From IMG/VR virus record IMGVR_UViG_3300028844_004752, positions 1 to 34,312 of that record: a stretch of 34,312 bases of DNA; one strand, written 5' to 3'. This stretch comes from a virus. Positions 21,264 to 29,585 of this stretch are shown here, piece after piece. The notes under the pieces were generated by a model. The model made no database searches. It had not been told where the DNA came from and was given only the letters and a program-made list of their open reading frames with translations. Numbering within the stretch: position 1 is the stretch's first letter; each line of letters opens with the position of its first letter. Made by a program: the position numbers and the translations under genes.

Positions 21264-22321
21264 GTAATTTCTAGTGCCTGTGCTTCGGTCAACAAATTTC
21301 TCATTTCTACTTTGATCCTGTCTTTATCTAATTCAGTATCTACGGATTCAACATAACTATCAAGTAATGTTGTAGTATCTTCTACAGATACTCCTTCATC
21401 ACCCACGCGCTCACCCATAAATTCTTCAAAGTTTTCGCTTATCTTTAGTTCATGGATATTCTTAGCGTGTATTCTATCACAAAATTTGTCAAATGTAAAG
21501 GGGTCTTGTTTATTGACTACTACTACCTTGACGAATTTATGATCAATATGATTGAGAGAATAATTATTATAATCAGTTCTGGTATCGTCATATACTATCT
21601 TTTCAAATAATGTGAATGGATTAACAATAGCCTCGATTTCTCTTGTTTCAGTGTCTAGCACATGAAAGTGTTTAGGATCATGGGCGTCAGACCAGAAAAA
21701 TTCCATTTGAGTACCGAGGTACATAATATTATCTTGCTGAGATTTGGTATGAAAGTGACCAGATAGAACTAACTCAAATCTAGAAAATTCTTCTTTTGAC
21801 ATGCCGTGGGTATTTTTAATACCGCGCATCATATCAAAACCATTTAGTTCTAAGTGACCACCAAGTATAGATGCTTTACAATTTTTAACAAAATTCATAG
21901 ACTCTGAATGATTTTCACTAGTAATCCATGGTAGCAATGCAATGTCAAGACCGCCATAATTCATGACTGTAGGTTTCATAATTATATGAACTTCATTCAT
22001 ATAGTGACCTAACAACTCTTTCAATGAATTTAATTCATTTGTATTTTTAAAATATGTGTCATGATTACCAGGTATGATATCCATAGTCATGCCACGCTCA
22101 CGCATAGGATTTAAAAAACTCTTACGATTGTGAGTTAGTGCTTTAAAGTTAATAAATTTACGATGGTCATAATAATCACCCAGATGTAATATCTGTTTTA
22201 TACCGTGCGCGTCACAGTACGGAAACATTATCTCAGAATAAAATTTACTGGCGTTTTCTAAGAATATGTCCGAACTATTTCTGATGCCGGTGTGGGTATC
22301 GTTTATGATTAGTAATTTCAT
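21260..22321 (-). CDS. 47: Recombination nuclease subunit (T4 gp47, SbcD/Mre11-like)
   Basis: Metallophosphoesterase nuclease partner of gp46. The 353 residues (T4 339) carry the phosphoesterase motifs: INDTHTG (6-12), LHLGDYYDHRK, IPGNHDTYFKN, GGHLELNG and LSGHFHTKS. Overlaps gp55 upstream and gp46 downstream by ATGA, giving a tight 55-47-46 operon driven from the promoter at 22935-22963. Confidence 0.96.
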   Translation of the reverse strand: MKLLIINDTHTGIRNSSDIFLENASKFYSEIMFPYCDAHGIKQILHLGDYYDHRKFINFKALTHNRKSFLNPMRERGMTMDIIPGNHDTYFKNTNELNSLKELLGHYMNEVHIIMKPTVMNYGGLDIALLPWITSENHSESMNFVKNCKASILGGHLELNGFDMMRGIKNTHGMSKEEFSRFELVLSGHFHTKSQQDNIMYLGTQMEFFWSDAHDPKHFHVLDTETREIEAIVNPFTLFEKIVYDDTRTDYNNYSLNHIDHKFVKVVVVNKQDPFTFDKFCDRIHAKNIHELKISENFEEFMGERVGDEGVSVEDTTTLLDSYVESVDTELDKDRIKVEMRNLLTEAQALEIT

Positions 22322-22911
22322 ATTAAAAAGTCTTTCAAATCAGAATCGACATTAACAGTTCTTTTCTTTCGTTGCTTTTCTTTTTTAGCAAACTCTTTCA
22401 TGGAAGTATCTGCTTCTTTTACCTTGTCGATTCTATCTTTTAAAACATCAATAAAATGCGTAGCAACTCCAGTTGCAGCTTCTCCTTGTTCGGTTACAAG
22501 AAATGCTTCAATGCCTGATTGAGAAAGGTATTTTTCTTTTATATCTTGTTGGCGTTTTTCTTTTGCAATTCTTCTTAAAAAAGCATACCAAATTATTTGA
22601 GTGAAATAAGCAAATGCATTTGGATTACCTGAGCGTGTAGCTGCATTGATATTATAATTTTCAACAGCTTTTAAACAGTTTTCTACCGCGTCCATTACCA
22701 TTTCTTCACGGTAAGTATATCTAATAAAATTAGATTTATGCGATAGATTTTCTGCAATTTTCAAAAAACATTCTGCCAAATAGTTAGGAACTATAGGCAA
22801 AGCTTCTTCATTTTCTCTAGCTGTATTAATTGTTTTTACATATTCCACTATATTGTGAGAAAATTCTTTATTATCCACATAATGGGTACTCTTAGATTTC
22901 TTCTTTGCCAT
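22318..22911 (-). CDS. 55: Late-transcription sigma factor (T4 gp55)
   Basis: gp55 directs host RNA polymerase to TATAAATA late promoters. ATG 22911 (MAKKKSKSTHYVDNKEF) has GGAG five bases upstream, giving 197 residues (T4 185). The core YREEMVMDAVENCLKAVENYN and PNAFAYFTQIIWYAFLRRI is sigma region-2-like and characteristic of the gp55 family. The late promoters seen at 13777, 16607, 25976 and 31292 are consistent with its activity. Confidence 0.94.
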   Translation of the reverse strand: MAKKKSKSTHYVDNKEFSHNIVEYVKTINTARENEEALPIVPNYLAECFLKIAENLSHKSNFIRYTYREEMVMDAVENCLKAVENYNINAATRSGNPNAFAYFTQIIWYAFLRRIAKEKRQQDIKEKYLSQSGIEAFLVTEQGEAATGVATHFIDVLKDRIDKVKEADTSMKEFAKKEKQRKKRTVNVDSDLKDFLI

Positions 22912-22934
22912 AATCACTCCTTCATAATACATAC

Positions 22935-22963
22935 ATTATATCACATATTTTATTTCTTGTCAA
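22935..22963 (-). promoter_or_regulatory. Consensus sigma70 promoter for the gp55-gp47-gp46 operon
   Basis: On the minus strand: TTGACA (22963-22958), 17-bp spacer, TATAAT (22940-22935), perfect in both boxes, about 25 bases before ATG 22911. Confidence 0.9.
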
Positions 22964-22977
22964 CCGTCTTTTATGGG

Positions 22978-23005
22978 TTGACAAATCCTGAGAACCTGTT
23001 ATAAT
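22978..23005 (+). promoter_or_regulatory. Plus-strand sigma70-like promoter facing into the antisense of 23035-23490
   Basis: On the plus strand: TTGACA (22978-22983), 16-bp spacer, TATAAT (23000-23005). It points away from the gp55 promoter, whose -35 box is 14 bases to the left. No plus-strand gene follows; the transcript would be antisense to the Sm-like gene and perhaps uvsW. Confidence 0.6.
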
Positions 23006-23034
23006 AAGATTCTTCTTAGTGAGTGGGGTAGTAA

Positions 23035-23490
23035 CTAGTGTTTAGTTCCAGATGGAAAGTTTATCACGTTTTGATCTGAATCGTATATATCTACTAGTTT
23101 CTCTTTTAACCCCAATCTTTCCATCCAATTAGATGCATCTAAATATTCAGTATCATCTTGACTAGAAATCTCTGTAGTTTCTATAGCGTTTAAATACTGT
23201 TCCATGACTTCTTCACTTGGAATACACTTTGCTATGATATGCTGTGGATTTAAAGAAGCTATATTATTTTTATTAACATCTTGAAAAGAAATCCAGGGAT
23301 CAAGCGTACAAAATAGTTTGTTTTCTGAAACTCTAACTTTAGTAATACTAAGACAATTTTTAACAATTACTTCAAATTCATCATCAATTTCTTCTTCCAC
23401 TAGGTCTTTAGGAATATCAATCATCTCACAAAGAATTTCTTCACCGTTGGTAAGTTTTAACTGTAGAATATTATTTTTTCTTATAGTCAT
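23035..23490 (-). CDS. Conserved-looking phage protein with Sm-like N-terminus, 151 residues
   Basis: The N-terminal part LQLKLTNGEEILCEMIDIP (10-28), then VIVKNCLSITKVRV and FCTLDPWISF, has the strand pattern of LSM/Sm-like small barrels. It continues with LNPQHIIAKCIPSEEVMEQYLNAI, a pattern I recall from uncharacterised proteins next to uvsW or gene 55 in marine T4-like phages (not checked). An acidic C-terminal half follows. It overlaps uvsW by ATGA and is the last gene of the uvsY-uvsW unit. A role in RNA binding is only suggested by the fold guess. Confidence 0.72.
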   Translation of the reverse strand: MTIRKNNILQLKLTNGEEILCEMIDIPKDLVEEEIDDEFEVIVKNCLSITKVRVSENKLFCTLDPWISFQDVNKNNIASLNPQHIIAKCIPSEEVMEQYLNAIETTEISSQDDTEYLDASNWMERLGLKEKLVDIYDSDQNVINFPSGTKH

Positions 23491-24992
23491 ATCTTTATCC
23501 TATACTCTTTATACTGGAATTGCTCTTTTTGGTATATCTTCAATCTTTCTTCACCATGAAGTAATGTATAATTTTTTCTAGATTTATGTTGTAGATTATC
23601 AACTAGATCGTATAGTTTACTTATACGACCATCATCACTCTTCCTTAAGCTTCTACCAATACTTTGCAGTACTCTAATTTGAGACTTACTAGGAGATGCA
23701 AATACTATATTGTGTAGATTCTTTATATTTATACCTGTACTAAAAGTACCAAGACTAGCAACAATAATAGAATCTTTTTGCGTTTCAACAATTTTTCTTA
23801 TCGTTTCTCGGTCTGTAGCATCCGTTTGACCCGAGACGTAAAATACCTTTCTGCTATCTTCGGCTTTATTTGAAATTAGATCATACAATACTTTGCCGTG
23901 TTTGTCAACAAATTGAAATAATACCAAAGTGTTACCTTTCATATCAATTGAAAGATTTCTTATAAAATTATTTCTGCGCTCATTTGCTACGATCCAATTA
24001 ATCTCTTGTTGATATGTTTTGCCTACATTTTCTTTTTTATCTGTTTCATTGTAATCTAAAGTTAGCATAAAAATATTAAGAGGCGCAAGTGTGTCATCAT
24101 CTTGCAATTTTTTAGTGGTAGTAACTTTTCTTACTTTACCAAAAAGACCTTCTAGTACAAGTTTATGTGTTTGGGTACCATCAAGTGTGCCTGTTGTGCC
24201 GTATCGATATGCAGTATTTACACATTTATTCATAATGGAAGTTAATGATTTTGATTTGAATCCATGACATTCATCTCCAAAAACACCATAGAATTGTTGA
24301 AACCAAGCAGGAGGTAGTTTATATACAGACTGCCAAGTTGAAATGACAACATTTTCATCCATATCTTTTGCTTTACCCGAAAATATTTTGTGACATTCTT
24401 GAGTAGCATTCCAAGAATCGTGAGATGAATAATCAGCAAAGTCAGCATACATCTGTTCAACCAATGAAGTTGTCGGTACAATGATCAGAATTTTTCTATC
24501 ATCACACCTTTCAAGTAACCAACGTAGTAACACATAAATTATTAGAGATTTACCACTACCCGTAGGAGATAACAATATCGATCTTTTATTTGTAATTGCA
24601 GTACAGATAGCATCGAATTGATAATCTCTTACAGTAATAGGATTACCATTACCTCTCAGATTAAGACTGGTAATAAATTTCATTATTTCTTCTGGATCAA
24701 CAGCATTGTATTGTTCTGGTGATCCATATTCGCTATCTTCATATTCTAATTCATAACCGCGTTTTTTTGTAAACTCTTTAAGTTGATGTAAAAGACCAAC
24801 AGGTAATTCTTGTGCTAAAGCATTGAATATTCGTATCTTGCCATCCCAAACTTTGTTTCGGTAGAGTGGCATGTACTTATAGCCGTCAACAAAAAATGAG
24901 AAATATTCATTCAATTCCATCAAGATGCCACTATCAGCATCAACTAGCAATTGACTCTCATTCTTTTTACCTACTGTAATCTTTTCAATCAT
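23487..24992 (-). CDS. uvsW: UvsW RNA-DNA/DNA helicase
   Basis: Superfamily 2 helicase that unwinds R-loops and branched DNA and, in T4, shifts replication from origin- to recombination-dependent mode. The 501 residues equal T4 UvsW (503). Motifs: LSPTGSGKS (Walker A), LIIVPTTSLVEQMYADF, GDECHGFKSKS (DExH box), GTTGTLDG, VYYVSGQ-like FYVSGQTDATDRETI, VASLGTFSTGINIKNLHN and QSIGRSLRKS (motif VI). The N-terminal region FFVDGYKYMPLYRNKVWDG also matches T4. Confidence 0.96.
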   Translation of the reverse strand: MIEKITVGKKNESQLLVDADSGILMELNEYFSFFVDGYKYMPLYRNKVWDGKIRIFNALAQELPVGLLHQLKEFTKKRGYELEYEDSEYGSPEQYNAVDPEEIMKFITSLNLRGNGNPITVRDYQFDAICTAITNKRSILLSPTGSGKSLIIYVLLRWLLERCDDRKILIIVPTTSLVEQMYADFADYSSHDSWNATQECHKIFSGKAKDMDENVVISTWQSVYKLPPAWFQQFYGVFGDECHGFKSKSLTSIMNKCVNTAYRYGTTGTLDGTQTHKLVLEGLFGKVRKVTTTKKLQDDDTLAPLNIFMLTLDYNETDKKENVGKTYQQEINWIVANERRNNFIRNLSIDMKGNTLVLFQFVDKHGKVLYDLISNKAEDSRKVFYVSGQTDATDRETIRKIVETQKDSIIVASLGTFSTGINIKNLHNIVFASPSKSQIRVLQSIGRSLRKSDDGRISKLYDLVDNLQHKSRKNYTLLHGEERLKIYQKEQFQYKEYRIKI

Positions 24993-25438
24993 TATCCACC
25001 AGCCTCAAACTGTTTCCATTTAATAATATTACCTATCGACTGGTGTTTCCATTTGAGGTTTTCAACAATCTCACTCAAAGTTTCTACAAAAGTTTTATAA
25101 TATGCAATTTTTTCTTCACTTTTTTGTATATCTATATCTGCATCATAATAGCGATTCATATCACCTTTTATTACTTTGATACCATTGAAAGGATCGTATT
25201 CCCATCCATGAGCCTCAATTTCGTCTTGTGATAGTTTGCCATTGTAATATTTCCACTTCTCCAAAAGAAGTGTTTGTTGTCTCATTTGAGATTTTTTTAA
25301 TTGAAGTTTATTGATAGACAAAACTTGTAGATATTTTGCATGTAGTTTTGCAATTTCTACGGTCGATCTTACCAAGTTATTTTCATCAATTTTACAATCA
25401 GTTTGCCATTCTTCTAAAGTACTTTCAAGTGTCAGCAA
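24992..25438 (-). CDS. uvsY: UvsY recombination mediator
   Basis: UvsY loads the UvsX recombinase on gp32-coated single-stranded DNA. The 148 residues (T4 137) show the marine-phage form: KKSQMRQQTLLLEKWKYYNG, EIEAHGWEYDPF, MNRYYDADIDIQKSE and the final NIIKWKQFEAGG (T4 ends MRAFEAGK). The start appears to be TTG 25438, with GGAG six bases upstream in the TTATGGAGA leader shared with other replication genes. It ends at the uvsW start. Confidence 0.9.
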   Translation of the reverse strand: MLTLESTLEEWQTDCKIDENNLVRSTVEIAKLHAKYLQVLSINKLQLKKSQMRQQTLLLEKWKYYNGKLSQDEIEAHGWEYDPFNGIKVIKGDMNRYYDADIDIQKSEEKIAYYKTFVETLSEIVENLKWKHQSIGNIIKWKQFEAGG

Positions 25439-25457
25439 TTAACTCTCCATAATATAA

Positions 25458-25955
25458 TTATTTTATTTCATAATATCCAATTTTAAAAGTCACCGGAAAT
25501 GTGATTACAGGTGATGTTTCTGAAGTAGCTTCTAAAAGTATTGTTCCTATGTTTGTAGCTACACAATCTATATATCTAATTTGTTTGACTACATTATTAG
25601 CACTACTTGTTATCGTCAATGTGATATCCATAGTTTGATCATTAGTAGCATCTTTTCTTAATGCATCTTGTTGTGCAGTTTGAACCATACTACTAATTAA
25701 ATTAAACACTTCAACATAAGTGTTCATTTGTTCGTCCACTAAAACATCCATTGACAAATCTTCAAATGCAAGGGTATCTCCAGGAACTGATATAGAAGCA
25801 ATTCTTTTATATGGTACAAGCGGCGCTTGAACAGAAACACCTGGGTGTATAACTCTTTGTGCAAAAAATTCTAGATTGCCAAACTTTGTATGATCTATAA
25901 CGACCTTAAAGTTTGTCGGCTGTAAAAAATTTGATGTTTGTGTTAAATTTGCCAT
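25458..25955 (-). CDS. Tail-tube-like protein (gp19 family)
   Basis: ATG 25955 (MANLTQTSNFLQ) with GGGGAA upstream gives 165 residues (T4 gp19 has 163). The pattern PTNFKVVIDH, HPGVSVQAPLVPY, VPGDTLAFEDLSMDVLVDEQ and the final FPVTFKIGYYEI follows the tail-tube fold (A/P-N-x-F-x-V, V-x-G-D, F-x-D, D-E). Tube monomers stack as hexameric rings through which DNA passes. A TATAAATA late promoter sits 21 bases upstream, as expected for a virion gene. It could be a paralogous baseplate-tube protein. Confidence 0.72.
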   Translation of the reverse strand: MANLTQTSNFLQPTNFKVVIDHTKFGNLEFFAQRVIHPGVSVQAPLVPYKRIASISVPGDTLAFEDLSMDVLVDEQMNTYVEVFNLISSMVQTAQQDALRKDATNDQTMDITLTITSSANNVVKQIRYIDCVATNIGTILLEATSETSPVITFPVTFKIGYYEIK

Positions 25956-25975
25956 ATAATTCCCCTTTATATCTA

Positions 25976-25983
25976 TATTTATA
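25976..25983 (-). promoter_or_regulatory. T4-type late promoter before the tail-tube-like gene
   Basis: TATAAATA on the minus strand, 21 bases before ATG 25955. It lies one base from the -35 box of the divergent plus-strand promoter at 25985-26013. Confidence 0.8.
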
Positions 25984-25984
25984 C

Positions 25985-26013
25985 TTGACAATACCTCTTT
26001 TTTATGCTAGTTT
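25985..26013 (+). promoter_or_regulatory. Promoter for the plus-strand three-gene operon
   Basis: TTGACA (25985-25990), 17-bp spacer, then TAGTTT (26008-26013) preceded by TG at 26005-26006, an extended -10 layout. The -10 is weak, so confidence rests on the perfect -35 and position 37 bases before ATG 26050. Confidence 0.55.
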
Positions 26014-26049
26014 ATTAGTATAGAAAGAATCACTTGAAAGGGTTCACAA

Positions 26050-26412
26050 ATGACTAAGTTCAACAAAAAAGACTTCACATACTACGGTGGATACCTTCAC
26101 TACACTGGAGATTATACAGATCGTCCAGTTTGGCCAGCAGTTTCAAAAAATGGCGTAAATGTTCATCCATCACGTGTCGGCAAAGGCAAAGACCTTTTTA
26201 TAGCCCGCTTTAAGTATGGTGGTCCATTCACAAAAGCAAAATTTGTTGCAGAACTGGTAAAATCTTTTACTGTTGAAGAATATGTAGAAGCAAGAAATGC
26301 TGAAGGTTTAGAAGTAAGCCACGCACCTCTTGATATTCTTCGTAATAAAAATGAAGATTGGTACAACACAACAATCCAAAACTGGAAAATGAAAAGAGGA
26401 GTTGCTTTATGA
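26050..26412 (+). CDS. Plus-strand orphan protein 1, 120 residues
   Basis: First of three plus-strand genes. MTKFNKKDFTYYGGYLHYTG starts a basic, aromatic-rich protein with FIARFKYGGPFTKAKFVAEL and SFTVEEYVEARNAEGL. It has no signal peptide, membrane segment or family I recognise. GAAAGGG precedes the start, and the stop overlaps the next start by ATGA. Given its sigma70-type promoter and opposite orientation it is probably an early accessory gene. Confidence 0.75.
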   Translation: MTKFNKKDFTYYGGYLHYTGDYTDRPVWPAVSKNGVNVHPSRVGKGKDLFIARFKYGGPFTKAKFVAELVKSFTVEEYVEARNAEGLEVSHAPLDILRNKNEDWYNTTIQNWKMKRGVAL

Positions 26413-26879
26413 GTTGCAGACGGTGTGAAGCTAAAAAGATTAAGACTGTTGACAAAGAATACAACAGAGTTTTTTCAAATGATGAAAGTGCATTTTTATG
26501 GTTTAAAAACTTTTGTCATAAATATGGGTTGCACGTAATTGAATGTCAGAAGTACAATAGGTGGATAGTCGAGGGTTGGAATGATTGCTGCCGTCAGTGG
26601 CAACCAGATTATTGGACAAATTTTATGTTATGGAAAAGTGTGTCTGGGCCGAGGTTCTCGCCTGATGAAATAGAATTGGGTGCACCCGCCGACTTTAGAA
26701 AAATCGCAGAGTTGCGGGGAGATCGTCCACATATTGAAACCAACATAGACTATCCGTTTGAACTGGTTGATTACAGCTTTGGAGATAAATCGATAGATAC
26801 ATTATCCATCGTGGAAGAAAAAATGAAAGAAATTATTGAAATAAAACAGGAGGTATATAATGCAAGTCGTAACAGTTAG
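26409..26879 (+). CDS. Plus-strand orphan protein 2 with N-terminal CxxC, 156 residues
   Basis: ATG 26409 (MSCRRCEAKKIK) is supported by GAGGAG and the ATGA overlap. The CxxC near the start and further Cys at FCHKYG, IECQKY and DCCRQW could bind zinc. A Trp/Tyr-rich middle (WIVEGWNDCC, QWQPDYWTNF) and a helical C-terminal tail (IVEEKMKEIIEIKQE) follow. No family recognised; function unknown. Confidence 0.75.
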   Translation: MSCRRCEAKKIKTVDKEYNRVFSNDESAFLWFKNFCHKYGLHVIECQKYNRWIVEGWNDCCRQWQPDYWTNFMLWKSVSGPRFSPDEIELGAPADFRKIAELRGDRPHIETNIDYPFELVDYSFGDKSIDTLSIVEEKMKEIIEIKQEVYNASRNS

Positions 26880-27069
26880 ATTTACAGGTTCGATGGTTAA
26901 GCCATCACACCACGATTGTCAAATTGTAGAAGGTTCTATGAGTATGCGATATGATGTGCGGGAAGATGATACTAATCCTCCAGTATGTAAAATTATCTCG
27001 CCATTCGGTAAAGATAATACATTAGAAGCATTTTATATGAACGAACAATGGAACTGTTGGTTAGATTGA
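26860..27069 (+). CDS. Plus-strand orphan protein 3, 69 residues
   Basis: MQVVTVRFTGSMVKP begins a small beta-rich protein with PPVCKIISPFGKDNTLEAFY and a final EQWNCWLD. It starts 20 bases inside the previous gene with a strong AGGAGG seven bases upstream, which supports translation. A strong terminator follows directly. Function unknown. Confidence 0.75.
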   Translation: MQVVTVRFTGSMVKPSHHDCQIVEGSMSMRYDVREDDTNPPVCKIISPFGKDNTLEAFYMNEQWNCWLD

Positions 27070-27072
27070 ATA

Positions 27073-27105
27073 AAGGGCGCCCGAAAGCGCCCTTAACAGT
27101 TTTTC
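27073..27105 (+). terminator. Rho-independent terminator of the plus-strand operon
   Basis: Stem AAGGGCGC/GCGCCCTT with loop CCGAAA (27073-27094), followed shortly by TTTTT. It starts three bases after the last stop codon. The reverse strand has a partial T-run, so it may also stop gp23 transcripts. Confidence 0.88.
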
Positions 27106-27109
27106 TTTG

Positions 27110-27134
27110 AGAGAGGTTAAAGCCTCTCTTTTTT
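27110..27134 (+). terminator. Second, tandem terminator hairpin
   Basis: Stem AGAGAGG/CCTCTCT with loop TTAAAG, followed by TTTTTT on the plus strand, immediately before the gp23 stop region. It backs up the first terminator and protects gp23 from antisense read-through. Confidence 0.8.
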
Positions 27135-27135
27135 A

Positions 27136-28479
27136 TTATGAACTTACCAGAAGATCGTCTACACGGAAAATTCTGTAGTATTGGTTAGTTCTAGCTGTTG
27201 CGAGTCCATCAGATGCAGTTGCACCAACAAATGGGTTCGATACCATGCCATAACGAGTTTTGAAACCAATTTTTGGCTGGAAGCTATCCTCAGCAACGGC
27301 GCGAACCATTGTGAGAGGTACGTATGGGCAATAGAAGATACCAGCATCATATGCGTTAGTACCTTTATAACCTACGGTGATATAGTCTACAACAGCATAT
27401 GGATCAATATATACTTTTGTGCGACCATTAAGAACACCAGCAAATGTATTGCCAGTATCATCTACACTCAGGTTATCTTTCAACGCTGGTGCGTAATCAA
27501 GCATACCAGTTGCAGACAATGCAGAAGCAACGTCCGAAGATGTAATGATAAAGTTACCACGACCTCTACGAGTTTCTTTTGCGATTGTGTTTGCTTCACG
27601 CTCGATTTGAACCATGAGACCTTTAAACTTCTCAACGCTCCAACGACCGTCTGCATCTGTGTTCAGGTTAAATGCGCCATTCAGTGCAGTGTTTCCTGTA
27701 GAAGCACCAGTTTTAGCTTGGCTGTTGATCGAACGGATAACTTCGCGGTTAATCTCTGCAAGAATTTCAGTTGAAAGAATGTTAGCCAGTTCGCTTTCAG
27801 CGTCCAGACCGTGAATTGCTTTCAAATCCTGTGCGAGTTCAAGCGAATATTCCGCTTTCAATGCGCGTGTTTTCGCTGTTACTTGCGCTTTATCAATGGT
27901 AAAACCCATTTCATTAAACGCAGGCGAACCAGATGTACCCAGTGCTTCACCAGCTGCGAGAGACATACCAGTACCAGTCAGAGGATCATTACGATCATCG
28001 TCCAGACCAGCTGCACCAGCGTTAGTAACGCCACTAAAACCAGAACCATCAGTGCTATGAATACCGGTGGAATCACCTGAGAATGCATGACCTGCTTCAT
28101 TGAACAGGGCTTCTCCGCCATCAGTTTGACCTTTGGATGTGGTACGATATGTGGATTTCATTGCAAAGATCAGTCCAGTTGGACCAGTCATTGGCTGAAC
28201 ACCACAAACGTCATATGCCATCATATTTGGCATGGAACGACGAACAAGTGAAATCAGAATTGGATCCCAATTTTGTACGTTTGCACCTGTTGAGTTAGTT
28301 GGTGCGGCTTCGCTCAATTCACCGAAACCTGTCATTTGTGCGCGTTGCTCTTTCAGAGCATTTTCTTGGTTCTCAAGCACAACAGCGGTAACTGCTTTGC
28401 GGTGCTTGTCGTGGATGTTTCCGGCTGATTCTTCATTCAGAACCGGTGCCCACTTTTCTACGAGTTGATTGTATTGCAT
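27136..28479 (-). CDS. 23: Major capsid protein (T4 gp23)
   Basis: Forms the hexamers of the head. The 447-residue precursor reads QLVEKWAPVL (5-14), HRKAVTAVVLENQE (26-39), then GELSE|AAP (54-60), the gp21 cleavage site. The mature part has NWDPILISLVRRSMPNMMAYDVCGVQPMTGPTGLIFAM split over 70-107, the hallmark of gp23 in marine T4-like phages. GC content is visibly higher than in the neighbours, as often seen for highly expressed capsid genes. AAGGAG precedes the start. Confidence 0.97.
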   Translation of the reverse strand: MQYNQLVEKWAPVLNEESAGNIHDKHRKAVTAVVLENQENALKEQRAQMTGFGELSEAAPTNSTGANVQNWDPILISLVRRSMPNMMAYDVCGVQPMTGPTGLIFAMKSTYRTTSKGQTDGGEALFNEAGHAFSGDSTGIHSTDGSGFSGVTNAGAAGLDDDRNDPLTGTGMSLAAGEALGTSGSPAFNEMGFTIDKAQVTAKTRALKAEYSLELAQDLKAIHGLDAESELANILSTEILAEINREVIRSINSQAKTGASTGNTALNGAFNLNTDADGRWSVEKFKGLMVQIEREANTIAKETRRGRGNFIITSSDVASALSATGMLDYAPALKDNLSVDDTGNTFAGVLNGRTKVYIDPYAVVDYITVGYKGTNAYDAGIFYCPYVPLTMVRAVAEDSFQPKIGFKTRYGMVSNPFVGATASDGLATARTNQYYRIFRVDDLLVSS

Positions 28480-28493
28480 AACTTTAATACTCC

Positions 28494-29585
28494 TTAGTTA
28501 GCTTTTAGGGCAGCAATATATTGCGCCATACTAGAAGAAACTTCTACTTGATCAGTATCCTCTTGAGTTTCTTCGGTAAGCGTTTCTTCAACAATTGCTG
28601 CTGGCGTTTCCGCTTCACTTTTTGCTGAAAAATACGACTCTTTGATGGTTTCGATTTTGAACGCAAATGTTTCCTCGTTCTCAAAATCTACACCTTCAGC
28701 CAATTTTAGTAATTTTGCAGCTTGTGTTTCAGCAAGATCCTTAGACGCTTCTGTAATAATCATACTACGCTTAAGGTTATTTACTTTTTCATTCATTGCA
28801 ACATTATTGGCGGTTTCTGCATTCAAAAGACCTTCTAGTTCTTGGACTTCTTCAGCAAGTTGGTCAACTAGATCAACTTTGGATTCTGGTACTTCAATAT
28901 AAGACTCAGTAAACAGGTCTTTCAACTTGCTCATGAAACCTTCTGCAATTTCAGTACGAATACCTTGCTCAACAGCAAGTCTATTCTCTTCCATCCAATT
29001 TTCGACTACATAGTTGAGATAAGAATCCATTTTGTCTACCAAATCAACTTTGGCTTCTTCAATTGATTCTTCTGTCTCGGTAGCAAACTGCTCCTCAAGA
29101 CTCTCGATTTTTGCAGCAAATTCTTCGTCTAATTCTGAAACTTTAGTTGCAACACGATTGTTAATTGCAGCTTCAAAAAGTACGCTTGCTTTTGCTTTAA
29201 AATCTTCACTTAGAGACTCATCTTCAGAAATCATGACTTCCAATTCGTCTTTTGTGGTATCTTCCACAATAGCTTCCTCATCATCCAATTCAACTTCTTC
29301 TTCCATTACACTTGCGTACAATGATTGTAGTTGAATTTTCGTCATTCCTTCTGCTTTTGCTGCCATAGCAGCTTTCATTCCCGCTTTAGTTTTAGGCGGA
29401 GATGCTTTTTTAGTTTTACCGGCAGCGGCTTTTACAGACGCGACCGAATCAGCTTCAGTTGGAGGCGTAGTCATGGTCGATGGTTTATCGCCCATAGGTT
29501 CGCTTCTTTCGTTTAGCTGATCTTCGTGAGATTCCACAATTTCGTTGTCATCATGGATCTCAAGTTCCTGGTTTTCATCAGTCAT
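28494..29585 (-). CDS. 22: Prohead core scaffold protein (T4 gp22)
   Basis: Scaffold of the prohead core, later degraded by gp21. The 363-residue protein is acidic and coiled-coil-rich, with an Ala/Lys-rich segment (AGKTKKASPPKTKAGMKAAM). The diagnostic segment is YLNYVVENWMEENRLAVEQG, followed by RTEIAEGFMSKLKDLF and IEVPESKVDLVDQL. Its position between 21 and 23 is as in T4. Several L/I-x-E sites in it could be cut by gp21. Confidence 0.95.
   Translation of the reverse strand: MTDENQELEIHDDNEIVESHEDQLNERSEPMGDKPSTMTTPPTEADSVASVKAAAGKTKKASPPKTKAGMKAAMAAKAEGMTKIQLQSLYASVMEEEVELDDEEAIVEDTTKDELEVMISEDESLSEDFKAKASVLFEAAINNRVATKVSELDEEFAAKIESLEEQFATETEESIEEAKVDLVDKMDSYLNYVVENWMEENRLAVEQGIRTEIAEGFMSKLKDLFTESYIEVPESKVDLVDQLAEEVQELEGLLNAETANNVAMNEKVNNLKRSMIITEASKDLAETQAAKLLKLAEGVDFENEETFAFKIETIKESYFSAKSEAETPAAIVEETLTEETQEDTDQVEVSSSMAQYIAALKAN

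Noticed and set aside
22912-23034. tRNA or other structured RNA in the gap between gp55 and the next gene
   Set aside because: No cloverleaf arms or CCA end could be drawn; the gap is explained by two promoters. No tRNA gene or CRISPR array was seen anywhere in the window.
23726-23733. TATAAATA on the minus strand inside uvsW
   Set aside because: It is more than 230 bases from the next start codon and within coding sequence; such 8-mers are expected by chance several times in DNA this AT-rich.
27181-27774. Plus-strand open frame opposite gp23
   Set aside because: It yields a Cys/Thr/Ile-rich unlikely protein and lies entirely within the well-recognised gp23 gene.
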